Positions 8,479 through 17,376 of a DNA stretch of 40,137 nucleotides are shown piece by piece. Position numbers and translations under genes: made by a program. Origin of the DNA: CAZNMF01 sp035547155 (GTDB lineage: Bacteria > Acidobacteriota > Vicinamibacteria > Vicinamibacterales > SCN-69-37); assembly GCA_035547155.1 (NCBI GenBank), contig DASZVJ010000086.1:1-40137 (forward strand). Reading direction: 5' to 3'. Below the pieces are notes generated by a model. That model saw only the letters and a program-made list of their open reading frames with translations. It made no database searches and was not told the DNA's origin. How positions within the stretch are numbered: the first letter of the stretch is position 1; the number at the start of each line of letters is the position of its first letter.

Positions 8479-8823
8479 ATGTCGCCGCGCACATCTCTGC
8501 TCGGAGAAGTCGAACAGCTCGTGCTGCTCGCCGTGCTTCGCCTGGGCGACGAGGCGTATGCCGTGCCGATTCGCGACCTGGTGACGCGGGAAGCCGGCAT
8601 CACGCTGTCGCGCGGCACCATCTACGTGACGCTGGAGCGCCTCGAGCGCAAGGGCTACGTCACGTCGTGGTTCTCCGATCCCCAGTCGGTGCGCGGCGGG
8701 AAGGCGCGCCGGCACTTCCGCCTGAAGCCCGCGGGCCTCGCGGCCGTGCGCGCGTCGAAGCGCGCGATCGATCGACTCGCCGCGGGCACGGCCGTCATGC
8801 CGCTCAGCTCGAAGAAAGCGTGA
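8479..8823 (+). CDS. PadR-family transcriptional regulator
   Basis: The 114-residue protein is a winged-helix PadR regulator: EVEQLVLLAVLRLGDEAYAVPI, then TLSRGTIYVTLERLERKGYV (recognition helix and wing), then GKARRHFRLKPAGLAAV. These proteins usually repress an adjacent transporter and are released by a small ligand. The sequence fits the acidobacterial PadR subgroup that accompanies ADOP permeases. Its stop is only two bases from the permease ATG at 8826, so the two are one transcriptional unit. The promoter at 8432-8460 overlaps the likely operator position. The ligand is unknown. Confidence 0.9.
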   Translation: MSPRTSLLGEVEQLVLLAVLRLGDEAYAVPIRDLVTREAGITLSRGTIYVTLERLERKGYVTSWFSDPQSVRGGKARRHFRLKPAGLAAVRASKRAIDRLAAGTAVMPLSSKKA

Positions 8824-8825
8824 CC

Positions 8826-11420
8826 ATGAAGGCCTGGCTGACGAGACTCGCGTTGCGCTGCGTGCCGGGCTCGTGGCGGACGTCCGTGCAGCAGGACCTC
8901 GAGGACGAGTGCGGAAACGCGGCGGAGCCGTCCTGGCGAATCGCCTGGCGCATGGCCGCCATCGGCATGAGTCTCCGTTGGGCCTTCACCTTCGACGGTC
9001 TTGCCGCCGACGGTCGAGACGTCATCCGTTCGCTCGCGCGCAGTCCGGGCTTCTCCCTGGCCGCCATCCTGACCGTCAGCATCGGCATCGCCGCGAACGT
9101 CGTCGTCTTCTCCGTCGTCGATCGGCTGCTGTTTCGGCCGCTCCCGTACGCGGCGCCCGATCGGCTCGTCCAGATTCACCAGATGACGTTTCGCGATTCC
9201 AGCGACTCGAGCGCCTTCCTGCCAATGGCCATGGCGGATGAGCTCGGACGCCGGACCTCCTCGCTGGACGGCATCGCATGGGCCGACGGCTATGCGACGA
9301 ACACGGTTCTCGCCCCAGGCGAGTCTCCAATCGCGGTGGCGACCGTCAGGTCGAATACCCTGCGCGTCCTCGGGCTTCGACCCATCGTTGGACGCGACTT
9401 CGACGCCGACGACACGCGCGTGCCTGGCCAGCTCGCCGTGCTTCTAACCTTCGAGGCGTGGCAGGCACGATTCGCGCATCGCGCCGATGTGGTCGGACTG
9501 TCGTGGGGACAGCGTCCCGCCTACCGTATCGTCGGCGTGCTGCCACCGGGATTCCTGTTGCCGTCATCCCGCTTCGTGGAACACGTGGATGGGATCGCTG
9601 CGAGCGAGCCGCGCCGGATCGACCAACCGGGATGGATGATCACCGCACCGTTCGCACGACTGAAGCCTGGCGCGACGGTGGCTGAGGTACAAGGCGAAGT
9701 GGACGCCTTGTTGCGGGACACCTCATGGGCGGGGTCGCATCTCGCGTCGGATCCCAAGCTCGGCCGTCCCGCGTCCGCCACGGTTCAACCGCTGCGTGAC
9801 GGTCTGAACATGCTGGTCAGGCCGTACCTGTGGCTCATTTCCGGCGGCGTGTGGGTGCTCCTCGCCGCCGCGTGCGCGAATCTGGCGACGCTGCTGGTCG
9901 TCCGCACGCGCGCCCGCGAGTACGACTCCGCGATCAAGTCCGCGATGGGCGCATCCGCCACGCGACTCGTGCGTCACGCGGTCCTCGAGTCGATCGTCCT
10001 CTGTGCCGCCGCGAGCGCGATTGCCGTCGCCGTGTGCGCCGCCACGCACGCGGCGCTCGTCGCCGTCGTGCCGCCCACGCTCCATGCGTTCATCGTGGCG
10101 CCGCTGGATCGCCGCCTGATCGCCGCGACCGTCCTCGCGACGTTCGCGGCCGCGCTACTGGCCAGCGTGCCGCCGGCGAGCCGGGTCATTCGCTCGGACG
10201 TCATGGCTGTGTTTCGGCGGAACGGCTCGCGGACGGCGACGACGCGGCGGGGAAGCGGATGGCTGCTCGCGGCCCAGGCCGCGTTCGGCGTCGTCGCGCT
10301 TGCCGGTGCCGTCATGACGGTGCCGGGCTTCATGGGGTTGCTGTGGCGGTCGCCTGGATTCGAGCCCTCGAATCTCTATGTCGTGACCGTCAACCACGGC
10401 GCGTCGATGTCGTCACTTGGCGCCCGCGGCGGAGGCGGCGCGCGCGTCGCGCGCGCGCGGACGATGCGCGACGCGATGCGCGGGCTGCCGCACGTTCGTG
10501 GTGCGGCCGTTGCCCTGCAAGTGCCATTCGGAGGATTGGGGGGCAGCCGGGAATTCTGGAAGTCGCGTGGGCTCGTCGGCGAGCAGTGGTCCGTCGATTC
10601 GGGTTACTTCCAGACGGCCGGCACGGCGCTTCTCGCTGGACGGGACATGCGCGATGACGAAATCGCGGCCGGCGCGCCAGTCGCGGTTCTCAGCGAAACA
10701 GGCGCGCATGCGCTGTGGCCGGACGTGCCACTCGCAGACGTCCCTGGACGATCGATTCAGTCCGGGACGTCGACCGTCACGGTGGTCGGCGTGAGCCGCG
10801 ACATCCGGGCCGTGCCAGGTCAGCCCGTACTGCCGACGATCTTCGCGCCACTGACGGCGACGGACGCGGACGACGTGCAAAGCGGTTGGCCCGTCGTCGT
10901 CCGTATGGACGAGGGCGTGGCTCCCGATCGGGCGCTCTTGATCGCGCGCTTGAACGCCGCCTTCGGTACATCGGCGACCGTGCGGGTGCAATCCGTCGAG
11001 GACCTGATGGCGCCGTTCCTCGATCGTCCGCGATTCCTTGCCGTCCTCTTCGGATCGCTCGCATTCGCCGCGCTGGGCCTGACGCTCGTGGGTCTCTACG
11101 CCGTGGCGAACCTCGAGTCCTTGCAGCGGCGGTTCGAGATCGGCGTGCGTGTCGCGCTCGGCGCGTCCGGGCGCGATATCGCCGCGCGCATCTTCCGCTC
11201 GACCGTCGTGCCGGTGGTTGCCGGCGTCACCGGTGGTCTCATCGCCGTGTGGTGGGCGAGTGCGAGCGTGCGCGCGACCGTCGGCGAGCTGTCCGTGACC
11301 GGGCCGCGCGTCTATGGCGCCGCGGCCGCGCTGCTGATCGCGGCCGCGATCGCCGCGAGCTGGCTGCCGGCACGACGTGCCGCTCGTGTCGATCCCGCGA
11401 CGGTGTTACGCGAATCCTAG
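8826..11420 (+). CDS. ADOP-type ABC permease (MacB/FtsX family), orphan
   Basis: An 864-residue membrane protein with an N-terminal region (1-60) followed by RSLARSPGFSLAAILTVSIG and ANVVVFSVVDRLLFRPLPY, the characteristic start of acidobacterial duplicated orphan permeases. It then shows a MacB-type periplasmic domain (LRVLGLRPIVGRDFDADD, YRIVGVLPPGF), an FtsX membrane domain near 330-430, a second periplasmic domain (from about 520) and a second FtsX domain at the C-terminus (LTLVGLYAVANLESLQRRFEIGVRVALGAS, PARRAARVDPATVLR). No ATPase subunit gene is next to it. The ATG at 8826 follows padR by two bases. MacB-like proteins act as mechanotransmitters; the substrate here is unknown. Confidence 0.88.
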   Translation: MKAWLTRLALRCVPGSWRTSVQQDLEDECGNAAEPSWRIAWRMAAIGMSLRWAFTFDGLAADGRDVIRSLARSPGFSLAAILTVSIGIAANVVVFSVVDRLLFRPLPYAAPDRLVQIHQMTFRDSSDSSAFLPMAMADELGRRTSSLDGIAWADGYATNTVLAPGESPIAVATVRSNTLRVLGLRPIVGRDFDADDTRVPGQLAVLLTFEAWQARFAHRADVVGLSWGQRPAYRIVGVLPPGFLLPSSRFVEHVDGIAASEPRRIDQPGWMITAPFARLKPGATVAEVQGEVDALLRDTSWAGSHLASDPKLGRPASATVQPLRDGLNMLVRPYLWLISGGVWVLLAAACANLATLLVVRTRAREYDSAIKSAMGASATRLVRHAVLESIVLCAAASAIAVAVCAATHAALVAVVPPTLHAFIVAPLDRRLIAATVLATFAAALLASVPPASRVIRSDVMAVFRRNGSRTATTRRGSGWLLAAQAAFGVVALAGAVMTVPGFMGLLWRSPGFEPSNLYVVTVNHGASMSSLGARGGGGARVARARTMRDAMRGLPHVRGAAVALQVPFGGLGGSREFWKSRGLVGEQWSVDSGYFQTAGTALLAGRDMRDDEIAAGAPVAVLSETGAHALWPDVPLADVPGRSIQSGTSTVTVVGVSRDIRAVPGQPVLPTIFAPLTATDADDVQSGWPVVVRMDEGVAPDRALLIARLNAAFGTSATVRVQSVEDLMAPFLDRPRFLAVLFGSLAFAALGLTLVGLYAVANLESLQRRFEIGVRVALGASGRDIAARIFRSTVVPVVAGVTGGLIAVWWASASVRATVGELSVTGPRVYGAAAALLIAAAIAASWLPARRAARVDPATVLRES

Positions 11421-11430
11421 AGAGGGAACC

Positions 11431-11895
11431 ATGACGAACGCGATGGCGCGTGTGCTGGTGTTGTCGGTGTGCGTGGCGGGCGCGATGGGTGTGGTGCGCG
11501 CGCAGGACGCACGAGGGGCGGCGGGCGTCGGCCTGCTCAAGAAGACCGGCGAGCCGTGTGCGTGGGCAGGCTTTCGCGAAGACCCACCGGCCGCCGACTC
11601 ACGTTCAGCGGCGTGCGTGATCGATCCGGACAACCTTCGCACGCGCGACGGGCAGGTGATCACGGCCGTCGCCATCTATCCGTGGAGGGACAACGGCGGA
11701 CGGCACGTACGCGTGTCGGTGATGGTCCCGCGGCCCGGCGCCGAAAACCGAAAATACACGCGAACCGGCGACGACTTGACGCGGCTCGTGCCGCTTCGCC
11801 TGGCCGACTACGCCGTCAATTCCGGCGACACGCAGGTCATCGCCGAGATGCGCGATCTCGGCCTCGACCCGTGGATGCTCGATGTCACACGCTGA
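11431..11895 (+). CDS. Small secreted protein, function unknown
   Basis: The 154-residue product starts MTNAMARVLVLSVCVAGAMGVVRAQ, a Sec signal likely cut after VRA. The mature part has two Cys (GEPCAW, AACVIDP) that could form a disulfide, and a basic mid-section (VSVMVPRPGAENRKYTR). I do not recognise a family. An AGAGAGGGA Shine-Dalgarno lies directly before the ATG at 11431, and the gene is ten bases after the ADOP permease, so it is probably the third gene of that operon. The frame extends 18 codons upstream but the ribosome site favours 11431. Confidence 0.7.
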   Translation: MTNAMARVLVLSVCVAGAMGVVRAQDARGAAGVGLLKKTGEPCAWAGFREDPPAADSRSAACVIDPDNLRTRDGQVITAVAIYPWRDNGGRHVRVSVMVPRPGAENRKYTRTGDDLTRLVPLRLADYAVNSGDTQVIAEMRDLGLDPWMLDVTR

Positions 11896-11926
11896 GTAGC
11901 GGGCTGCCTGTCCGCCTGCCGCCTGC

Positions 11927-13327
11927 TTACGCCGTTGTCTCCACCAGCACGCGCCGGCTGCGCGGGATCTCGATGTTCAGGATCTTGATCTTGTAGTTCA
12001 TCACGCGCGGGCTGATGCCGAGCAGCTCGGCCGCGTCCTTCTGCACCCAGTTCGACATCCGCAGCGCTTCGACGACGGCCTGGCGCTCGATTTCCTCGAG
12101 CGGAATGCCGGTCGGCGGAATCTTCACGGCCGTCGCGTGATCGGTCGGCGACGCCATCGACGTGTGCTCGCCGATCTGCAGATCGCCCACGCTGACCGCC
12201 GATCCTTCGGCGAGCAGCACCGCGCGCTCGATCACGTTTTCCAGCTCGCGGATGTTGCCCGGCCAGTTGTGACGCATGAGCACCTTCAGCGCGTCCGGTT
12301 CGATGCGCTCCACGCGCTTCTTGAGCTCGCCCGCGAACCGGTGCACGAAGAACTCCGCCAGCGCCGCGATGTCTTCCTTGCGATCGCGCAGCGGCGGCAT
12401 CTCCACGGAGACGACGTTGAGGCGATAGAAAAGGTCCTCGCGGAACCGGCCCTCCTGCACCATGTGCGTCAGGTTGCGGTTGGTCGCCGCGATGATGCGC
12501 ACGTCGACGCGCAGCGTGCGCGTGCCGCCGAGGCGCTCGAACTCGTGCTCCTGCAGCACGCGCAGGATCTTCGCCTGTGTGCTCGGGCTCATGTCGCCGA
12601 CTTCGTCCAGGAACAGCGTGCCGCCGTCGGCCTGCTCGAAGCGGCCGATGCGCTGCTTGTCGGCGCTCGTGAACGCGCCCTTCTCGTGGCCGAACAGCTC
12701 GGACTCGAGCAGGTTCTCCTGCAGCGCGGCGCAGTTCACCTTGACGAACGCGCGGTTCGCGCGCGTCGAGTTGTGATGGATCGCCCCCGCGATCAGTTCC
12801 TTGCCCGTGCCCGTCTCGCCGCGCACGAGCACGGTCGAGTTGCTGCGCGAGACCTTCTTGACGATCGTCAGCACCTGCTGCAGCGCGCCGCTCGCGCCGA
12901 CGATGCGGTCGAAGTCGTAGATGTCCTGCTGCTCGTGGCGGAAGTACTCGACCTGGGACTTGAGCTGGCGCATCTCGATCGCTTTTTCGATCTTGAGCTC
13001 CATCTCTTCGATCTCGAACGGCTTCTGGACGAAGTCGAACGCGCCGATCTTCATCGCCTCGACGGCGGTGTGGATCGATCCGAACGCCGTCATCAGAATC
13101 ACCGCCGCGCTCGGTTGAATCGACCGCGTCGTCCGCAGCACGTCCATGCCGTCGGCGCCGCCCATGCGAAGGTCCGTCAGCACCACGTCGAACTGGCTGT
13201 CCTGCAGCCGTTCGATGGCCACCGTGCCGTTGGCGGCCTCCTCCACGTCATGGCCGGCGTTGGCCAGCGCGCGGACCAGGCCCTTGCGCAGCGAGTCGTG
13301 ATCGTCGACAACGAGAATGCGTCCCAT
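11927..13327 (-). CDS. NtrC-family sigma54-dependent response regulator
   Basis: The 466-residue protein has a receiver domain (ILVVDDHDSLRKGLVRAL, phospho-Asp in VVLTDLRMGG), a AAA+ domain with Walker A GETGTGKELIAGAIHH, the sigma54-contacting loop GAFTSA, and Walker B GGTLFLDEVGDM, and a Fis-type HTH at the C-terminus (EEIERQAVVEALRMSNWVQKDAAELLGIS). It activates RNA polymerase holding RpoN when phosphorylated. Its ATG overlaps the kinase stop in a TAATG arrangement (13327-13329), so translation is coupled. The target promoters are not evident, except for a possible site before the operon. Confidence 0.95.
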   Translation of the reverse strand: MGRILVVDDHDSLRKGLVRALANAGHDVEEAANGTVAIERLQDSQFDVVLTDLRMGGADGMDVLRTTRSIQPSAAVILMTAFGSIHTAVEAMKIGAFDFVQKPFEIEEMELKIEKAIEMRQLKSQVEYFRHEQQDIYDFDRIVGASGALQQVLTIVKKVSRSNSTVLVRGETGTGKELIAGAIHHNSTRANRAFVKVNCAALQENLLESELFGHEKGAFTSADKQRIGRFEQADGGTLFLDEVGDMSPSTQAKILRVLQEHEFERLGGTRTLRVDVRIIAATNRNLTHMVQEGRFREDLFYRLNVVSVEMPPLRDRKEDIAALAEFFVHRFAGELKKRVERIEPDALKVLMRHNWPGNIRELENVIERAVLLAEGSAVSVGDLQIGEHTSMASPTDHATAVKIPPTGIPLEEIERQAVVEALRMSNWVQKDAAELLGISPRVMNYKIKILNIEIPRSRRVLVETTA

Positions 13328-14526
13328 TACCTCTCTCCCATGCTCCGGACTGACGGCACGACGGGCAGCGTCACCTTGAACGTGGCGCCGCGGCCCGGGG
13401 CCGACACTGCGTCGATGCGTCCGTCGTGCGCGTCCACGACCTTGCGCACGATGGCCAGGCCGAGGCCCGTCCCCTGCGGCTTCGTCGTGAAGAACGGACT
13501 GAAAATGCGCTCGAGATCGTCGGCGCCGATGCCGGGGCCGTTGTCCCGCACTTCCACGGACACCTGCGGCGGCAGCGGCTCGGTCGTGCCGATCGGCTCG
13601 TCCTCCGCGGGCACGAACTCCACGCGGATGTCGATGTGGCCTTCGCCGCCCATCGCTTCGAACGCGTTGGCCAGCAGATTCGAAAAAAGCTGCCGCAGCT
13701 GATGCGAGTCGGCGAGCAGCTCGGGCACGTCAGGGGCCAGCCGCGTGTGAATCGTCACCGCGCCGCGGCGCATCTTGCCTTCGGCGAGTGAGATCGAGTC
13801 CTTCAGCACGTCGGCGAGCGACACGCGATCGACCTGCAGGCTGATCGGCCGCACGAACTCGAGGACTTCCACGACGATGGCGTTGGCCATCTTCGCTTCT
13901 TTGATGATGTCGCCAAGAATCTCGAGCGCTTCGGGCTGATCGGTGACCTGGCGCTTGAGCACGCCGGCCATCACTTCGATGCTCGCGAGCGGGTTCTTGA
14001 CCTCGTGCGCGATGGCCGCAGCCATCTCGCCGAGCGCCGCGAGCCGATCGCGCAGCCGATCGCGCTCTTCGATCTGCTCGACGCGCGTCAGGTCCTTGAA
14101 GAACAGCGTCGCGCCGACGAGCTGTCCCTCGTCGTCGTGGATGCGCGAGAGCGTGTAGCCGATGGCGCGTCCTGTCTTGCGCAACCGCATCTCCGCGCGG
14201 TTGGGCAGATCGTCGACCTCGAAGGCTTCCTGCAGCACGCGGCAGACTTCAGGGACGTCCTGGAGCACTTCGCCGAACGGACGGCCGAGATCGCCGGGCC
14301 GCGCGGGAAGGCCCAGCACGCGATACGCGATGTCGTTGATCGCGGCGACGTGGCCGTCGCGCGTGATCGCCAGCACGCCCGTGCGGAGGTTGAAGACGAG
14401 GTGGCGGAAGAAGCGGTCGGCCTGCATGTCTTCCGAGCTGCTCGACGCACGCCGCGCCGGCAGATCCGCGCGCAACATGCGGCGGCCCGTCGACGAGGTC
14501 GGCGATGAGCTGATCTGACGAGACAT
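13327..14526 (-). CDS. NtrB-like PAS-domain histidine kinase
   Basis: The protein (399 residues from the ATG at 14526) has a PAS domain (about 30-130; VLAITRDGHVAAINDIAYRVLGL), a HisKA dimerisation box with phospho-His (AIAHEVKNPLASIEVM) and a HATPase domain (LFSNLLANAFEAMGG N-box, VRDNGPGIG, FFTTKPQGTGLGLAIV). No transmembrane helix is visible, so it senses an intracellular cue, as NtrB does. The frame is also open to a TTG at 14583; ATG 14526 is preferred because GGGGG lies about 10-14 bases before it. It is the partner of the NtrC-like regulator, with one-base overlap. No glnA or nitrogen gene adjoins, so nitrogen control is not implied. Confidence 0.88.
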   Translation of the reverse strand: MSRQISSSPTSSTGRRMLRADLPARRASSSSEDMQADRFFRHLVFNLRTGVLAITRDGHVAAINDIAYRVLGLPARPGDLGRPFGEVLQDVPEVCRVLQEAFEVDDLPNRAEMRLRKTGRAIGYTLSRIHDDEGQLVGATLFFKDLTRVEQIEERDRLRDRLAALGEMAAAIAHEVKNPLASIEVMAGVLKRQVTDQPEALEILGDIIKEAKMANAIVVEVLEFVRPISLQVDRVSLADVLKDSISLAEGKMRRGAVTIHTRLAPDVPELLADSHQLRQLFSNLLANAFEAMGGEGHIDIRVEFVPAEDEPIGTTEPLPPQVSVEVRDNGPGIGADDLERIFSPFFTTKPQGTGLGLAIVRKVVDAHDGRIDAVSAPGRGATFKVTLPVVPSVRSMGER

Positions 14527-14559
14527 CCGTGTCGACCCCCAGGGCACCCTTTGCCGATG

Positions 14560-14574
14560 GCAAGGGCTGTACCC
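14560..14574 (-). promoter_or_regulatory. Possible sigma54 (-24/-12) promoter of the ntrBC-like operon
   Basis: On the reverse strand GGGTACA (14574-14568) is followed by GCCC and TTGC (14563-14560), which preserves the GG-N10-GC spacing of sigma54 promoters with TTGC perfect and the -24 element at 4/7. It would start transcription about 20 bases before the kinase ATG. The -12 element lies in an inverted repeat TTGCC-GAT-GGCAA (14551-14563). Autoregulation by the NtrC-like protein is an inference. Confidence 0.27.
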
Positions 14575-14684
14575 GTCTGGCAATCGCCCGAGAGACCGTC
14601 GATATCGTGGCCGGATCGAGCGGTGCCAGACCGCAAAACGCTTGTCGGATTACAGATGTGACGTCTGGTTACAGAAGCGTAAGT

Positions 14685-16709
14685 CTACGCCTGGTCGACG
14701 ACATCGGCGGCCTGCAGCGCTTCCCACTGCCGCATCAGGTCACCGACCTCCCACATCAAAGCTTGATGACGCGACACGACGGACTCGGCTGCGACGCGAT
14801 CGTCGTAGAACCCGTCGGCCGCCATACAGGCCTCGAGATCCTTAATCGTCCGCTCTCGCTCGGCAATGAGGGTTTCGAGCTCGGCAATGCGTTTTTCCCG
14901 CTGCTGTTCTTCACGCCGCCGGCGGCGGGTGTCCGCATCGGCGCGCTTCTTCTCTTCATACGATGGCGCGGGAGTGCTCGGCTTGGCGGGCGCCGCGGCG
15001 TTGGCGGGGGTCGGTTTCTTCTGCGCGGCGGGCGAGGAAGGAGGGACGGCGGCGGCGCGTTTCGGCGGCGTCGCGGCGGCGCTCGGCTGTGTCTGCGCGC
15101 GGGCGCGCTCGGTCCGGCTCCACAGGAACTGCTCGTACGTGCCGGGATAGACCTCGATCGTGCCGTGGCCGACGACGATGATTTTGGTGGCGAGGCGATC
15201 GACGAAGTAGCGATCGTGCGAGACGAAGATCAAGGTGCCGCCGAAGTCCTCGAGCGCGTCGAGCAGCACGTCCTTCGAGTCGAGATCGAGATGGTTCGTC
15301 GGCTCGTCCAGCAGCAGCGTGTTGGCCGGACGGAGCAGCATGCGCGCGACGGCGAGCCGCGTGCGCTCGCCGCCCGACAGCACGCCGCAGCGCTTCGTGA
15401 TGTCGTCGCCGGAGAACAGGAACCCGCCGAGGATGTTCCGGATCATCGGCACCATGCCGACCGGCGAGTCCGACTCCATCACTTCATAGATCGTCTTGGT
15501 CGGCGGCAGGCGGTTGGCTTCGTCCTGCGCGAAATACTGCATGACGACCTGATGGCCCTCGCGCCGCTCGCCCGAGTCCGGGGCTTCCGCGCCGGACAGC
15601 ATGCGCATCAGCGTCGACTTGCCGGCACCGTTCGGCGCGACGAGCGCGATGCGATCGCCGCGCTCGACGTGCAGGTTGATCCGATCGAAGACGACGAGAT
15701 CGCCGTACGCTTTGCGGACGTCGTCCAGCTCGAGCACCGTCCGGCCGCTCTTCGGGCACGACGGAAACGTGAAGTGCACGCGCTTGCGCTCGGGCGGCAC
15801 CTCGATCGGCACGACCTTCTCGAGCATCTTGATCCGGCTCTGCACCTGCGCGGCTTTCGTCGCCTGGTAGCGGAACCGATCGATGAAGGCACGCATCCGC
15901 GCGACCTCGTCGTCCTGTTCCTGCTTCGCTTTCCGCAGCCGATCGAGGTTCGCGTCGCGATCCGTGAGGTACTTCGAGTAGTTGCCGACGTAGTCCGTGA
16001 TCGTGCGCAGCGAGATGTCGGCGATGCGCGTGACGACGGCGTCGAGGAAGAAGCGATCGTGCGAGACGAGGATGACGGCGTACGGGTACGTCTCGAGATA
16101 GCCCTCGAGCCAGTTGCGCGCTTCGAGATCGAGATGGTTCGTCGGCTCGTCGAGCAGGAGCAGCGTCGGGCGGCCGAGCAGCAGCTTGGCGAGCGCGACG
16201 CGCATCTGCCAGCCGCCGGAGAACGTCTCCACCGCCTTCGCGAAATCCGTCTTGGAGAAGCCGAGGCCTTCGAGCACCTGCGTCACGCGCAGCTCGACGC
16301 TGTGGCCCTCTTCGCGGCGATAGAAGTCCGTCACGTCGTGATAGCGCACGAGCAGCCGCTCGTGCTCGCCGTCGGGGAGCGCGGGATCGGCAAGCGCGTG
16401 CTCGATGCGATCAATCTCGGCGCGCGCTTCGAGCAGTGGCGCGAAGGCGAGTGACGCTTCGTCGAGCAGGCTGCGGCCGGAATACGCGAGGCCGTCCTGC
16501 GGCAGATAGCCGACGGTCAGGCCCGACGGCTTGACGACCTGGCCGGCGTCCGGCTCGTCGAGCCCGGCCAGCATGCGCAGCAGTGTCGTCTTGCCGGCGC
16601 CGTTCGGGCCGCAGAGACCGACGCGGTCGCCGTCGCCGACGGTCCACGTCACCGAGTCGAGCAGCACGCGCTCGCCGAAGGACTTCGTGAGATGCGAAAG
16701 CTGAATCAT
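14685..16709 (-). CDS. ABC-F family ATPase (Uup/YheS-like)
   Basis: The 674-residue protein has two ABC domains in one chain and no membrane segments, the ABC-F layout. Walker A sites are GPNGAGKTTLLRML and APNGAGKSTLMRML; signatures are FSGGWQMRVALAKLLL and LSGGERTRLAVARMLL, each followed by LLLDEPTNHLDL. ABC-F proteins act at the ribosome E-site to relieve stalled or abnormal complexes. A 120-residue tail after about 550 is Ala/Pro-rich then charged coiled coil, as in Uup-type members. The start at 16709 (MIQLSHLTKSFG) is chosen over the open upstream frame because it begins the domain directly. It could be involved in antibiotic resistance, but no leader peptide was identified. Confidence 0.93.
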   Translation of the reverse strand: MIQLSHLTKSFGERVLLDSVTWTVGDGDRVGLCGPNGAGKTTLLRMLAGLDEPDAGQVVKPSGLTVGYLPQDGLAYSGRSLLDEASLAFAPLLEARAEIDRIEHALADPALPDGEHERLLVRYHDVTDFYRREEGHSVELRVTQVLEGLGFSKTDFAKAVETFSGGWQMRVALAKLLLGRPTLLLLDEPTNHLDLEARNWLEGYLETYPYAVILVSHDRFFLDAVVTRIADISLRTITDYVGNYSKYLTDRDANLDRLRKAKQEQDDEVARMRAFIDRFRYQATKAAQVQSRIKMLEKVVPIEVPPERKRVHFTFPSCPKSGRTVLELDDVRKAYGDLVVFDRINLHVERGDRIALVAPNGAGKSTLMRMLSGAEAPDSGERREGHQVVMQYFAQDEANRLPPTKTIYEVMESDSPVGMVPMIRNILGGFLFSGDDITKRCGVLSGGERTRLAVARMLLRPANTLLLDEPTNHLDLDSKDVLLDALEDFGGTLIFVSHDRYFVDRLATKIIVVGHGTIEVYPGTYEQFLWSRTERARAQTQPSAAATPPKRAAAVPPSSPAAQKKPTPANAAAPAKPSTPAPSYEEKKRADADTRRRRREEQQREKRIAELETLIAERERTIKDLEACMAADGFYDDRVAAESVVSRHQALMWEVGDLMRQWEALQAADVVDQA

Positions 16710-16755
16710 GCAGATGGTGGCGCCCGGCGCTCGTGCCGGCGCCGGATCCATCTCT

Positions 16756-17361
16756 CTATTGTGGCGGAAGACCGACCAGGAAGTCTGCCGGCGGCAAATT
16801 CGGCATCGGCGGGTTGCCGAGCGCGCTGGCCGTGAGCTGCATCGCGTGCGCGAGGCGGAAGGGCTTCGTCAGATAGTCGTAGACGCGCAGGTGCAGAGCC
16901 TCGATAGCCGTGGCGTGCGTCGAAAAGCCCGTCAGCACGATGACGGGAATGTCCGGGCTTCTGCGGCGCGCCTCGCGGATGAGCGAGAGCCCGTCGACGC
17001 CGGGCATCTTCAGATCCGTCATGAGCAGGTCGTAGTCGCCCGCCTGCACGAGCTGCACGGCCGACAGGCCATCGTCGGCGGCGTCGACGACATAGCCATT
17101 GCGGGTGAGCGTGTCGACGAGCAGCTTGCGGATGCCGGGATCGTCTTCGGCGACGAGGATGCGTGAAGGCGGTGGCGGCTCGCTCGTCTCGAACTTGGTG
17201 CGCTTGAGCCACGCGTCGAGGTCGCGCTTGTGGAAGCGCCACTGGCGTCCGGTCCGGAAGCCGGGCAAGCCGCGTTTGAGCACGAGGCGATAGATGGTGC
17301 GTCGATTCAGGTGGAGGTAGGTCATGACCTCCTCGGTCGTCATCACCGTGTCGTCGCTCAT
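16756..17361 (-). CDS. DNA-binding response regulator with N-terminal excisionase-type HTH and C-terminal receiver
   Basis: The 201-residue protein has an N-terminal MerR/excisionase-like HTH (MTTEEVMTYLHLNRRTIYRL, then RTGRQWRFHKRDLDAWLKR) at 7-54, a Pro-rich linker (60-66), and a receiver domain (68-187) with acidic pocket EDD at 72-74, phospho-Asp116 (MTDLKMPG), Thr144 and Lys167 (TKPF). Most response regulators place the receiver first, so this order is reversed. The last 20 residues are Pro-rich. A GAGGACGAGG ribosome site precedes the ATG. No kinase gene adjoins. Its 5' region carries the heptamer array at 17377-17510. Confidence 0.88.
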   Translation of the reverse strand: MSDDTVMTTEEVMTYLHLNRRTIYRLVLKRGLPGFRTGRQWRFHKRDLDAWLKRTKFETSEPPPPSRILVAEDDPGIRKLLVDTLTRNGYVVDAADDGLSAVQLVQAGDYDLLMTDLKMPGVDGLSLIREARRRSPDIPVIVLTGFSTHATAIEALHLRVYDYLTKPFRLAHAMQLTASALGNPPMPNLPPADFLVGLPPQ

Positions 17362-17376
17362 CCTCGTCCTCGCATC

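Noticed and set aside
14650..14675. TTACAGA direct repeat as a CRISPR-like or attachment element
   Set aside because: Only two copies, seven bases each; at most a regulator site, noted with the kinase finding.
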